A DNA stretch of 64,000 bases from Paenibacillus xylanexedens (GCF_007676705.1 NZ_VEBF01000011.1:46517-110516); one strand, 5' to 3'. Shown: positions 42,063-50,127, counted from the first letter of the stretch. Program-made: numbers and translations. The notes: generated by a model not told the origin, from the letters alone.

Positions 42063-42212
42063 AATTTACACATCTACTACGAACCAGAACAAGCTTCCGA
42101 TCGCTGTTATCCCCAGATTTTTTCTTCTCCTCTCTAAACGAGAAATCCGGTGATAAAGGCGAACGCTTCGCTTCTCCCAGCTTTGTTCTGTTTCTTCGTT
42201 TACGTGTAAATT
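42063..42212 (-). repeat. foldable intergenic element, copy B (leader of the MFS exporter)
   Basis: This 150-base copy is bounded by AATTTACAC and GTGTAAATT. On the minus strand CAGAACAA pairs with TTGTTCTG, then GCGAAGCGTTCGC forms a small hairpin, and TTATCACCGGATTT faces AAATCTGGGGATAA with a TTCTC/GAGAA cap. It reads in the same direction as the MFS gene, and the closing stem ends 60 bases before its GTG. Confidence 0.75.
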
Positions 42213-42237
42213 TAAAAGCAATTATATATTGTCTCTT

Positions 42238-42780
42238 TTATTTACCTCGCTTGCGAAGGAACTCATCATACAACATGGAATACATCACCATATCCTTGTA
42301 TCCGGTGGACGTATGCTGTACCTGACGCAGCAATCCTTCCCGCGTGAAACCGCGGTTTGTCAGGAACTCGCCGGACGCCAGATTGCGTGGATCAACCAGC
42401 GCCTCGATCCGATTAAGACCCATGGTCTCATATCCGAAGGGCAATAATGCCGAGAAAGCCTCCGTCATATAACCGTGACGCCAGTAGTCACGTCCCAGCT
42501 CATAACCGATCTCTCCCCGGAATGCGCCTTCAAGCTGCCAGGTGTTGAATCCACAGCTTCCGATGAGCCTGCCTGTCTCCTTGAGTTCAATCCCCCACCG
42601 GATCGCATCCTCTTCCCCTGCCATATGATTAAGCAGCCCAATCATGTCCGCCGCCTCGCTTGTCCCAATCATGGGTGCAAGATTCATGTAGCGGGTCACC
42701 TCGCGATCTGACCAACATGCGAACATCTGGGCCGCATCCCGGCGACGCATTTTACGCAGACGAAGCCGCGCAGTCTCCAT
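42238..42780 (-). CDS. RimJ/RimL-type GNAT acetyltransferase
   Basis: This 180-residue acetyltransferase begins METARLRLRKMRRRDAAQMF, with the conserved GCGFNTW-like segment GRLIGSCGFNTWQLEGAFRG, the acetyl-CoA loop YELGRDYWRHGYMTEAFSAL and NRIEALVDPRNLASGEFLTN near the end. It belongs to the ribosomal-protein/small-molecule acetylating group; many members act on unknown amines. The ATG at 42780 is 10 bases after AAAGGGAG; the ATG at 42819 has no clear site. It lies upstream of copy B and the MFS gene on the same strand. Confidence 0.9.
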   Translation of the reverse strand: METARLRLRKMRRRDAAQMFACWSDREVTRYMNLAPMIGTSEAADMIGLLNHMAGEEDAIRWGIELKETGRLIGSCGFNTWQLEGAFRGEIGYELGRDYWRHGYMTEAFSALLPFGYETMGLNRIEALVDPRNLASGEFLTNRGFTREGLLRQVQHTSTGYKDMVMYSMLYDEFLRKRGK

Positions 42781-43011
42781 TTCGGGAATTCTCCCTTTGC
42801 ATTTATACATATAAGACACTCCGATCCGATCTATCTCTGCAGACCATAAGATTCACTAGTCATCTAATCATAACCTGCGCCGAATGGCAACTATTCAGTC
42901 ATGGATACACGTCAAAAAACCGGGCCCATTTCGCTCCCGGTCTTGTTGTACGTACGTATGGATAATTCAAGGTTGAGTGATTCTTGGCATCACGGCTTGT
43001 CCAAATGAATA

Positions 43012-43308
43012 TTAGACTTTGGACGGTTTCTTGCCTTTCGCCAGCAATTCATCGCTAACCCGACCAAGCACAGTCGTGATTTCTTTGAATTCTTCTATGC
43101 CAGTCCCGGTTAAGCTCCATTGGTCCCCGTGGGCGGTCAGGAAGTTCTCCTGTGTCAGGTGTTCAAGCTCCTGCTTGATCTCCCGCTCTCCAACGCGATA
43201 TCCCCGTTCTTCCAATAGGGGCAGCGCCTCGCTAACGTTCAAATCCTGATTTTGCGCCAAATATAGAAGATGAATTCGTACAAAAAGATTCTGTACCTCT
43301 GCATGCAT
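43012..43308 (-). CDS. hypothetical winged-helix-like protein, 98 aa
   Basis: This 98-residue basic-acidic protein has a helix, turn and helix layout (FVRIHLLYLAQNQDLNVSEA, LLEERGYRVGEREIKQELEH, LTQENFLTAHGDQWSLTGTG) that resembles a winged helix, including a possible wing before the C-terminal helix (IEEFKEITTVLGRVSDELLA). AAGGAG precedes the ATG by 8 bases. I do not recognise a family. It is divergent from the fRMsr gene, so it could regulate its neighbour, but no evidence shows this. Confidence 0.7.
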   Translation of the reverse strand: MHAEVQNLFVRIHLLYLAQNQDLNVSEALPLLEERGYRVGEREIKQELEHLTQENFLTAHGDQWSLTGTGIEEFKEITTVLGRVSDELLAKGKKPSKV

Positions 43309-43493
43309 AAGCCAAGCTCCTTCCCGGGTTATAGCCCTCCGTGGTTGCTAAGTAATTACCCCATGCAAGAAGCTGAGAAACAGGAGGATTCTTCAGGTAT
43401 TCCCTTCCCTTTCCGAAATCCTCCGCTTGACTAACCGCATCCTCTGCACTATCTTGAAAATAAGTACCATTTTGCTCGGGAGGGTGATTTACC

Positions 43494-43973
43494 ATGTTTC
43501 AAGCTGTTTCCTATGAAGGAACACGAAGTGAGCAGCACACCGCCGTCCTGGGACAGTTAAGTGCTCTGATCCGCGATGAACCTAGTGCGATTGCCAATCT
43601 GGCGAACGCTGCTGCGCTGCTCAATGTATTTATGACCGACACCAATTGGGTCGGCTTCTATCTGTATGATGGAAAAGAACTGGTCCTCGGTCCATTCCAA
43701 GGACTGCCTGCCTGCATCCGAATTCCACTCGGACGTGGCGTATGCGGTACATCTGCTGCCGAAAAACGTACCATGGTCGTAGAAGATGTGCATGCCTTCC
43801 CAGGCCACATTGCCTGTGATGCAGCATCCAATAGTGAGATCGTTGTACCGATCATCAAAGACGGAGAACTATACGGGGTGCTGGATATCGACAGCCCGAT
43901 CAAAAACCGTTTTGACGATGAAGACCGTGTCTTCCTGGAGAAAGCCGTAAGTCTGCTCACAGAGCAATTATAA
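43494..43973 (+). CDS. free methionine-(R)-sulfoxide reductase (GAF-domain fRMsr)
   Basis: fRMsr reduces free methionine-R-sulfoxide, repairing oxidised methionine. The 159-residue GAF domain shows the family blocks TDTNWVGFYLYDGKELVLGP and the catalytic Cys set in QGLPACIRIPLGRGVCGTSA and FPGHIACDAASNSEIVVPII. The end, LYGVLDIDSPIKNRFDDEDR, matches YtsP of Bacillus. GGGAGG precedes the ATG. It is a monocistronic unit closed by a long stem terminator. Confidence 0.92.
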   Translation: MFQAVSYEGTRSEQHTAVLGQLSALIRDEPSAIANLANAAALLNVFMTDTNWVGFYLYDGKELVLGPFQGLPACIRIPLGRGVCGTSAAEKRTMVVEDVHAFPGHIACDAASNSEIVVPIIKDGELYGVLDIDSPIKNRFDDEDRVFLEKAVSLLTEQL

Positions 43974-44041
43974 GCTACCATACTCCTTTTGGGATAAGGT
44001 AATTGGGGTTCTTCATCCTACTATGATGAAGAACCCGCAAT

Positions 44042-44082
44042 AACAAAGAGCGCAGTCCTCTCAGAGGTCTGCGCTCTTTGTT
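44042..44082. terminator. terminator between the fRMsr gene and the TipA-like gene
   Basis: AACAAAGAGCGCAG pairs perfectly over 14 bases with CTGCGCTCTTTGTT. It serves both converging genes. Confidence 0.9.
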
Positions 44083-44134
44083 ATCCATTATAGTTCACAC
44101 CCATGTTCTTGCTCGCCCATGTTACTTTATGCAT

Positions 44135-44947
44135 CTAGGATAAATCCTGTTCCGCTTTAATCATCATCCCTTCACGCAAAAATTCAGCCAGGCTCGGGTG
44201 GTAACCATCGTACATCTTGCGGAAATCTGGATGCTCGACATACAGATTGGCCAAATCCCGGTAAATCTCTGATGTGGGTGTGTAGTACCCTTTGATCCAT
44301 TCGAGATGTCTTCCAATAATCTCCTGCACCTCGGGACTACCAGGTTCCAGTTCATCCTCAATTGCCTGCTGCAAGTCCAGATGAATCCGGTCAATTTTTG
44401 CCTGTGAATCGAGATAATCTTCCTTGGACTTCAAATCTTGGTTTTCAGGCATTGTGGATGAATTGGAAGATTGGATGTCGGAACTCTGAACTCGCTCTGT
44501 CTGCACATGATTCAAATCATTATTGACTGCATGGTTAGAACTCGCTTCATTCAGCAACTGGTGACGCCCCTTATTTACAAAGCCCATATACAGCTCATGT
44601 TCATCAAGTTCCTGTTCGCCTTGCAAATGGGAAATCGTCTTGTCCAGTGTCTGAATCAATCCATGCAGACGCAATGCCTTCTCCAGAATCTCAATGCGAT
44701 GTTGCTGCATGATGCGAATGACGTCCTGAGGATTATCCCGGAGCATTGATCCAATCTCATTCTCCTCCATACCTACTTCCTTACAAAAGAGAATTTGCTG
44801 GAGTCTCAACAGTTCTTGCTTTTCATAATAGACATCCTCATTCGAACCTCCAAAAGCCGGATTCAGAAGACCCGTCTCCGCATACTGGCTCAGCTCGCTC
44901 AGACTCACGCCTGACATTCCAGATACGTCAACCATGGAATATGCCAT
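44135..44947 (-). CDS. MerR-family regulator with C-terminal TipAS domain
   Basis: This 270-residue regulator has an N-terminal MerR-type winged helix (GVSLSELSQYAETGLLNPAF, LLRLQQILFCKEVGMEENEI) and a helical dimerisation region (MQQHRIEILEKALRLHGLIQ). A low-complexity linker of about 50 residues leads to a C-terminal TipAS antibiotic-recognition domain (GYYTPTSEIYRDLANLYVEH, FRKMYDGYHPSLAEFLREGM). TipA-like proteins bind thiopeptides and similar antibiotics and activate efflux or resistance genes. No target gene is adjacent. The first HTH helix is atypical (VDVSGMSGVSLSELSQ). AGGAGG precedes the ATG by 10 bases. Confidence 0.87.
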   Translation of the reverse strand: MAYSMVDVSGMSGVSLSELSQYAETGLLNPAFGGSNEDVYYEKQELLRLQQILFCKEVGMEENEIGSMLRDNPQDVIRIMQQHRIEILEKALRLHGLIQTLDKTISHLQGEQELDEHELYMGFVNKGRHQLLNEASSNHAVNNDLNHVQTERVQSSDIQSSNSSTMPENQDLKSKEDYLDSQAKIDRIHLDLQQAIEDELEPGSPEVQEIIGRHLEWIKGYYTPTSEIYRDLANLYVEHPDFRKMYDGYHPSLAEFLREGMMIKAEQDLS

Positions 44948-45278
44948 TTGAATACACCTCCTGCCTACCCTGCAACTTCTAAGTTCAGGTTTATTTCATA
45001 CTGCATTTTATTTGAATAGTGAGAGATTATAAGACTTTCGACAATGCTGTACCGCTTTCATTCCGCTCGCGTTCTGGATAGGTACACCATGCTTAGGTGA
45101 TATGAGCGGCGTTTTCAAATGAATTGCGGTATGTTAACTATTTATACCCCTCTCCTCAGATGTGAACCCGCAGTCAGTGAAGAATTCGTATGTATTTTTG
45201 AAACAGTTTTCCATGATCTACATATGAAAAATCCTGTACCAATATCATGGCACAGGATCATGTGAGAAATGAAGTGAA
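44948..45278. other. non-coding gap between the TipA-like gene and the aldehyde dehydrogenase gene
   Basis: This 331-base region carries the promoter side of the TipA-like gene and, at its right end, the terminator of the aldehyde dehydrogenase gene. I see no open frame with a ribosome binding site, and no RNA signature. Confidence 0.3.
45231..45258 (-). terminator. terminator of the aldehyde dehydrogenase gene
   Basis: ATCCTGT-A-CC pairs with GG-C-ACAGGAT around a short loop, followed on the minus strand by TTTTTC. Confidence 0.8.
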
Positions 45279-46703
45279 TCACCCTTTATTGAACATAACA
45301 AACTTCAATTCCGTCATTTCCTCAACCGCATATTTTACACCTTCACGCCCGACGCCACTCTGCTTCACACCGCCATAGGGCATGTGGTCAACCCTGAACG
45401 TTGGAATATCGTTAATCATCACTCCGCCTGCCTCGATCTGATCGACAGCATGGAGAGCTGTACGAATATCGTTCGTGAATACACCTGCCTGAAGCCCATA
45501 GATGGAATCGTTGACATGTTCAATGCCCTCTTCAACCGAATCCACGGTATTAATCACCACGATGGGAGCAAACACTTCCTGACAGGATACCTTCGCATCA
45601 CGCGGAACGTTAACGAGCACCGTTGGACGCAGAACGCCTCCTTCAGCTTGACCGCCTGCTGCTACTTCAGCACCGGCCTGTTTGGCTTCTTCAATCCAGT
45701 CGAGCGTACGCTGTACATCCTTGGAGGTTATCAGTGCAGAGACCACCGTATCCGGGCTCAGCGGGTCCCCGACCACCACTTGTTTGGCCGCTTCAGCGAA
45801 ACGCCGGATAAATTCTTCCGAGATGTCACGATGTACATAGATTCGCTGTAGCGAGATACATACCTGTCCTTGATACGTGAAAGCACCGGTAACACAGCGA
45901 GGAACGACTTTGTCCAGGTCTGCGTCCTTATCCACGATCACCGCTGCATTCGATCCAAGCTCCAGTGTCACGCGTTTCAGTCCTGCTTTGCTACGAATGC
46001 TCGTCCCCACTGCTGGACTGCCTGTAAACGTAATGTGAGCAACACGAGGGTGCTCCACAAGCACATCACCAATCGTTTTGCCTTCACCGCTCACCACGTT
46101 CAGTGCACCATCTGGCAACCCTGCTTCTTGAAACAGATTAGCAATGTAATAGGAAGACAGTGGTGTCTGCTCTGCAGGCTTGAGAACAATCGTATTGCCC
46201 GCTGCCAGAGCCGGACCTACCTTGTGAGCTACCAGGTTCATTGGAAAATTAAACGGCGTTATTGCTCCAATGACGCCTAGAGGTTGCCGCATCGTATACC
46301 CGATGCGCCCTTCCCCACCTTTCGCTGCATCCATCGGAACCGTCTCTCCAGTCAGCCGCTTGGCTTCTTCGGCAGCAAAACGGTAGGTTTCCACCGTACG
46401 GTCTACCTCAGCCCGAGCTGCGGTAATTGGTTTTGCTGCTTCAAGCGCAATGATTCGCGCCGCTTCTTCCTTCCGTTCTTCGAGTAAGGAGGATACCTTA
46501 TACAAAATATCTGCACGCTGATGTGCAGGCATCTGGCGCATTTTCTTCCCAGCTTGCACCGCAGCCACAATAGCAGCCTCGGCCTCCTCTGCTGAAGCTG
46601 AAGAGACTTCTGCCAGTGTTTCACCTGAGTATGGTGCCTGAAGTGCTTTATAATCTACGGATTCGGTCGGTTTGCCACCGATAAACAGAAGTTGTTTTTT
46701 CAT
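45279..46703 (-). CDS. NAD(P)-dependent aldehyde dehydrogenase
   Basis: This 474-residue oxidoreductase of the aldehyde dehydrogenase superfamily converts an aldehyde into its acid. The catalytic pair is Glu in VTLELGSNAAVIVDKDADLD and Cys in GAFTYQGQVCISLQRIYVHR. The NAD-binding region is HITFTGSPAVGTSIR, and the end, PYGGVKQSGVGREGVKYAVE, is typical. SLQ after the Cys and the lack of a signal peptide resemble lactaldehyde/glyceraldehyde-3-phosphate or succinate-semialdehyde enzymes, but the substrate is not decided. The ATG at 46703 is chosen after GGAGGG; a GTG three codons earlier overlaps the site. Confidence 0.9.
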   Translation of the reverse strand: MKKQLLFIGGKPTESVDYKALQAPYSGETLAEVSSASAEEAEAAIVAAVQAGKKMRQMPAHQRADILYKVSSLLEERKEEAARIIALEAAKPITAARAEVDRTVETYRFAAEEAKRLTGETVPMDAAKGGEGRIGYTMRQPLGVIGAITPFNFPMNLVAHKVGPALAAGNTIVLKPAEQTPLSSYYIANLFQEAGLPDGALNVVSGEGKTIGDVLVEHPRVAHITFTGSPAVGTSIRSKAGLKRVTLELGSNAAVIVDKDADLDKVVPRCVTGAFTYQGQVCISLQRIYVHRDISEEFIRRFAEAAKQVVVGDPLSPDTVVSALITSKDVQRTLDWIEEAKQAGAEVAAGGQAEGGVLRPTVLVNVPRDAKVSCQEVFAPIVVINTVDSVEEGIEHVNDSIYGLQAGVFTNDIRTALHAVDQIEAGGVMINDIPTFRVDHMPYGGVKQSGVGREGVKYAVEEMTELKFVMFNKG

Positions 46704-46879
46704 GAGCTGCACCCTCCATCCAATAATTACTTCAAATCCATAACGGTATGTTACCTTATCTATTTATACACTACTTTTGTGCCATCAACCCACTACAATA
46801 TGCGGCAATCATACCTTGTAACCTACCTGATGAGCCATAGAGGCGATCTTTAGCCAATGCACTATAAGAATTTCATAGC

Positions 46880-47302
46880 TTACTTAACCGTCAGGACGGG
46901 GCACTCTGCATGTTTTAACACACCATGGCTGACACTGCCCACGATCATCTCTGCAAGCATGCCTTTTCCAGCCGTGCCCATCACAATCATTCCACAATCT
47001 CGTTCTCGCGCTACACGGCAGATCTCATTAACGGGATCACCTGCAATTAACTGTGTTTCATACGTGACGTCACGCCCGGACAATAGACTAGTCACTGGTT
47101 CTATAATATGTTGCCCTTCTTCAGCAATCCGTGCTTCCAGATCAACACCCAGTGCAGGTTCATTGATGGAAATGGAAGGATTCACATGTACGATCAACAG
47201 ACTTGCGGGTTGTTTCATATTTTCAGCCAGGATCAGTGCTTGTTCCAAAGCCTTATGCGCATGATCCGAACCATCAACAGCAACCAATATACGTTTCATC
47301 AT
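46880..47302 (-). CDS. universal stress protein UspA family
   Basis: This 140-residue nucleotide-binding protein of the Usp fold has the start MKRILVAVDGSDHAHKALEQ and the ATP motif VMGTAGKGMLAEMIVGSVSH, with Gly-X2-Gly-X9-Gly-Ser spacing. Single-domain Usp proteins modulate stress tolerance; the client is unknown. AGGAGG precedes two consecutive ATG codons. It starts 18 bases after the MFS transporter gene and is probably its operon partner. Confidence 0.92.
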   Translation of the reverse strand: MMKRILVAVDGSDHAHKALEQALILAENMKQPASLLIVHVNPSISINEPALGVDLEARIAEEGQHIIEPVTSLLSGRDVTYETQLIAGDPVNEICRVARERDCGMIVMGTAGKGMLAEMIVGSVSHGVLKHAECPVLTVK

Positions 47303-47320
47303 GGCAATTCCTCCTGTGAA

Positions 47321-48541
47321 TTAATGAGATGTAATGGCGGAATCGATATCCCGCAGATGATGACGACGTACCAGCAGTACCACGACACCAATCAGGACCA
47401 TGAATGCGCCAAAATAAAACGGCGTTTCCGGCAGAAACCATTCCGATAATTTACCCGCAAGCCATGGAGCAAGCGCACCACCCAGGAAACGGACGAAGCT
47501 GTATGCAGCGGAAGCAACAGAACGTTCTACAGGTGCAGCTTCCATAACAGCCGTAGTAATCAACGTATTATTAATCCCAAGGAAGATCCCTGCTACAATG
47601 ACCGCCACAATAACCGTAGTTGGTGAACCCATCACAGTACCGACTGCCATAACAACCAGATCAATCGCGAACAATGTAAGCATGACACTCATGGACGGCA
47701 CCGATCCGAATCGGCGTTGCAGTCTTGGTGCGACGAATACCGACGTAATTGCCAGCATCAGTCCCCAGCCAAAGAATACATATCCCAAGCCGTGCTCATC
47801 CAGATTCATGACATATGGTGAGTAAGCCATCAAGGTAAAGAAACCAAAGTTATACAGGAAGGCGGTAATCGCCAATGTTTTCAGTGAAGGATAACTTAAT
47901 GCTTTGAACGGATCAGACAGAGAACTGCGTGTTTTTGGTTTGGCCATCTTGGGCAGCATAAACGTAATGCTGATAAAGGCAATTGCCATCAGAACAGCCA
48001 CCCCATAGAACGGGCCACGCCAGGAGATGGAACCCAGTTCACCACCAAGCAGCGGACCAACTGCAATCCCGAGACCAAGCGCTGCTTCGTACAAAATAAT
48101 GGCCTTGGCTGTCCCTGATGTGGACAGTCCAACGATTGCAGATAACGCGGTTGCGATGAACAAGGCATTACCGAGTCCCCAACCGCCACGGTAACCAACC
48201 AGTGCACCTACCGTGTCTGAGGTACCGCCGAGGAAGGAGAAGATAATAATCAACAATATCCCGCTGAGCAGCGTCCACTTCACACCAATCCGGCTGGAGA
48301 CAACACCTGTAATCAGCATCGCTACCCCGGTTACAGCGTTATAACTGGTAAATAGCAGTGACACTTGGCTTTTGGATGCATGCAGCTGATCTGCAATTGC
48401 GGGCAAAATCGGGTCAACCAGGCCCAAACCCATAAAGGATATGATACATGCAAAGGCGACCGCCCATACCGCTCGCGGTTGGGATAGCAATCCCCCACGT
48501 GATGACGGCAATTCGTCCGGTAATGATGGCTCTCTTTTCAT
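47321..48541 (-). CDS. MFS transporter (12 TMS), DHA1 type
   Basis: This 406-residue transporter has about 12 membrane helices; it carries FACIISFMGLGLVDPILPAI in the first helix (motif D-like), motif A region SRIGVKWTLLSGIL, and ALGLGIAVGPLLGGELGSIS (motif C) that marks exporters. The group includes drug and sugar efflux pumps. The ATG at 48541 follows AGGAGG by 8 bases. It lies between a MerR regulator and a universal stress protein on the same strand, so a drug-induced merR-MFS-usp unit is plausible. The substrate is unknown. Confidence 0.88.
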   Translation of the reverse strand: MKREPSLPDELPSSRGGLLSQPRAVWAVAFACIISFMGLGLVDPILPAIADQLHASKSQVSLLFTSYNAVTGVAMLITGVVSSRIGVKWTLLSGILLIIIFSFLGGTSDTVGALVGYRGGWGLGNALFIATALSAIVGLSTSGTAKAIILYEAALGLGIAVGPLLGGELGSISWRGPFYGVAVLMAIAFISITFMLPKMAKPKTRSSLSDPFKALSYPSLKTLAITAFLYNFGFFTLMAYSPYVMNLDEHGLGYVFFGWGLMLAITSVFVAPRLQRRFGSVPSMSVMLTLFAIDLVVMAVGTVMGSPTTVIVAVIVAGIFLGINNTLITTAVMEAAPVERSVASAAYSFVRFLGGALAPWLAGKLSEWFLPETPFYFGAFMVLIGVVVLLVRRHHLRDIDSAITSH

Positions 48542-48778
48542 ACGTAATTCCTCCTGTGAATGATTTATGTGGTGAAGCATCTATTGAACTTGTTGTGAAA
48601 AATACTGTGAAAACGATGAAAATATTGCGTTCATTTTCATGAATAGAGGTAACAAAACGGCACAAATGACACCGGAGCCTCCGGTGTTTGTACAGGATCA
48701 CCACAGGTACTATGGAACTCACGCCATGTAGTGATTATTTGTTTGCAGTTTTGTTTATAACTATGGATGCTAATTCGG

Positions 48779-49231
48779 TTAGCCGTCTTCTTCACCCTGT
48801 GGATCATGTGCCTGTAACTTCTGAATACCGCTCCGAACGCGTTCACGCAGCTCTTCAAGTTCGGTCTGTACAGCATGTATGCTCTGAAGTTTTTGCTCAA
48901 TCAGCTGCAACTGACCATCCAGTGTTGTTTCCATTGTGGTGAGTTTCTCAATCCGTTCTCTCACTTCGGTCGTCTGTTGGTAGTCAAAACGTTGTTCGTT
49001 CAATGCATCTGCCGTAGCCACATAGGTATGTAGCTCCTGAAGGGAGAACCCCAGCACCTCTTTGGCGCGAACCACCTTCTTCAGATAATCGATATCCTCC
49101 CGAGTATATAGCCGCGTTCCGCCATCTGTCCGCTGAGGTGAAGGCATGACACCAATCTCTTCATAATACCGAATCGTTCGCTTGGTCAAACCGCATTCCC
49201 TGGCTACGTCGTCGATTTTATATAAACTCAT
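48779..49231 (-). CDS. MerR-family transcriptional regulator
   Basis: This 150-residue regulator has the MerR winged helix (SLYKIDDVARECGLTKRTIR, YYEEIGVMPSPQRTDGGTRL, YTREDIDYLKKVVRAKEVLG) and a long coiled-coil C-terminus (LDGQLQLIEQKLQSIHAVQT) without an evident metal-binding Cys set, which fits a small-molecule sensor of the multidrug type. The ATG at 49231 follows GAGGTG; the GTG at 49238 has no site. It is upstream of the MFS and usp genes on the same strand and probably controls them. Confidence 0.9.
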   Translation of the reverse strand: MSLYKIDDVARECGLTKRTIRYYEEIGVMPSPQRTDGGTRLYTREDIDYLKKVVRAKEVLGFSLQELHTYVATADALNEQRFDYQQTTEVRERIEKLTTMETTLDGQLQLIEQKLQSIHAVQTELEELRERVRSGIQKLQAHDPQGEEDG

Positions 49232-49272
49232 TTCCTTCACCTCTTACATATGTCTATAATGTTATGTACATA

Positions 49273-49301
49273 ATTATATATAATATTAACGTTAACGTCA
49301 A
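49273..49301 (-). promoter_or_regulatory. promoter of merR with AACGTT-type repeats
   Basis: On the minus strand TTGACG and TATAAT are separated by 17 bases, a near-consensus vegetative promoter about 40 bases before the merR start. Three AACGTT-like units surround and follow the -35, so the site may be autoregulated. Confidence 0.6.
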
Positions 49302-49372
49302 CGTTAGATTTTATGTATGAAGTCTTAGCTAGTTTAACTAACATTCCTTCGATACGCTATCTTCAACGCCAA

Positions 49373-49397
49373 AAGACCCGCTTTACGCGCGGGTCTT
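49373..49397 (-). terminator. terminator of the SdpI-like gene
   Basis: AAGACCCGC pairs with GCGGGTCTT, and the minus-strand flank is TTTTGG. It lies about 30 bases after the stop codon. Confidence 0.85.
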
Positions 49398-49425
49398 CCG
49401 TTCTAAGCTATTTACTCATTGTACT

Positions 49426-49782
49426 TTAACCGTTCTGTTCATTCTGTTGCTGTTGTGCACGCTGCATTTGCTTCAAACGACCTTCGACTCTGGTAAACAG
49501 TCTGAACGTATAGAATCCTGTAGCCACCAGACTCAGAACCAAAGCTCGTACATCTGTAAGCCAGAAACCGATAATGCCAAATATTGTAATGATCACACCA
49601 AACTGCATCATCAGGTTGGCGCTATACTTTTGCGCTTCGTCCCATAACTCGGGATTACTCATGGCACGCGGGGTACGATAACCATATATACCGTTAATCA
49701 TTTTCGGTGGTTTTTTGAACACCATTAACCCCAGAATGAAATAACATACCCCGATGATGATCCCAACTACTGCTCCTGTCAA
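49426..49782 (-). CDS. SdpI-family membrane protein
   Basis: This 118-residue protein has three predicted membrane helices (AVVGIIIGVCYFILGLMVF, MMQFGVIITIFGIIGFWL, ALVLSLVATGFYTFRLF) and the family loop INGIYGYRTPRAMSNPELWD between the first two. Bacillus SdpI gives immunity to the SdpC toxin; short homologues are often of unknown role. The C-terminus is Gln-rich and basic (KQMQRAQQQQNEQNG). I take TTG at 49782, 6 bases after GAAGGGGAG. The frame extends to 50007 only because it runs through copy C of the foldable element. Confidence 0.85.
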   Translation of the reverse strand: MTGAVVGIIIGVCYFILGLMVFKKPPKMINGIYGYRTPRAMSNPELWDEAQKYSANLMMQFGVIITIFGIIGFWLTDVRALVLSLVATGFYTFRLFTRVEGRLKQMQRAQQQQNEQNG

Positions 49783-49812
49783 AACATTCTCCCCTTCACT
49801 GTTGTCTTCCAT

Positions 49813-50051
49813 AGACCTGCTTACACTGACACTCCGATGACAGAATAACCTTCCGATCACTGTTACCCCCAGATTTTTTTGATTCCCTATTGAAAGGGGA
49901 AAATCGGGGGATAAGCTTATGCTTCCGATGTAGCTTTCTTTTAGAAAGCTTTTAGGCCTAGTGTATGCTTTCGAAGTAGTTTTCTTACAGAAAACTTGTA
50001 GCTTCACTTCTTCAAGTTATTTCTGTCCTCTCCGTTCTCGTGTAAATGTCT
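49813..50051 (-). repeat. foldable intergenic element, copy C (leader of the SdpI-like gene)
   Basis: This 239-base copy has outer arms AGAC...TTACAC and GTGTAA...GTCT. On the minus strand GACAGAA-A-TAAC pairs with GTTATTCTGTC, and TTATCCCCCGATTT faces AAATCTGGGGGTAA with a TTCCC/GGGAA cap. Two extra hairpins (AGTTTTC/GAAAACT and AGCTTTC/GAAAGCT) are inserted in its first half. The closing stem ends 56 bases before the SdpI-like TTG start, in the same orientation. Confidence 0.7.
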
Positions 50052-50082
50052 AGTTAGACTTATCTACATAAAAATATAAAAA

Positions 50083-50108
50083 CGGCTCTACGTATATACG
50101 AAGAGCCG
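50083..50108 (-). terminator. terminator of the zinc/cadmium ATPase gene
   Basis: CGGCTCT-A-CGTATATACG-A-AGAGCCG forms a long stem, and the minus-strand flank is TTTTTAT. Confidence 0.88.
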
Positions 50109-50127
50109 CCTCGATCGTTTCGTAAAC

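Noticed and set aside
48669..48687. ACACCGG/CCGGTGT hairpin between merR and the MFS gene as a terminator
   Set aside because: No T run follows on the minus strand, so it is not a standard terminator; the merR transcript may continue into the MFS gene.
49783..50007. N-terminal 75-residue extension of the SdpI-like open frame
   Set aside because: It translates the foldable element copy C; the TTG at 49782 has a good ribosome binding site and gives the normal family length.
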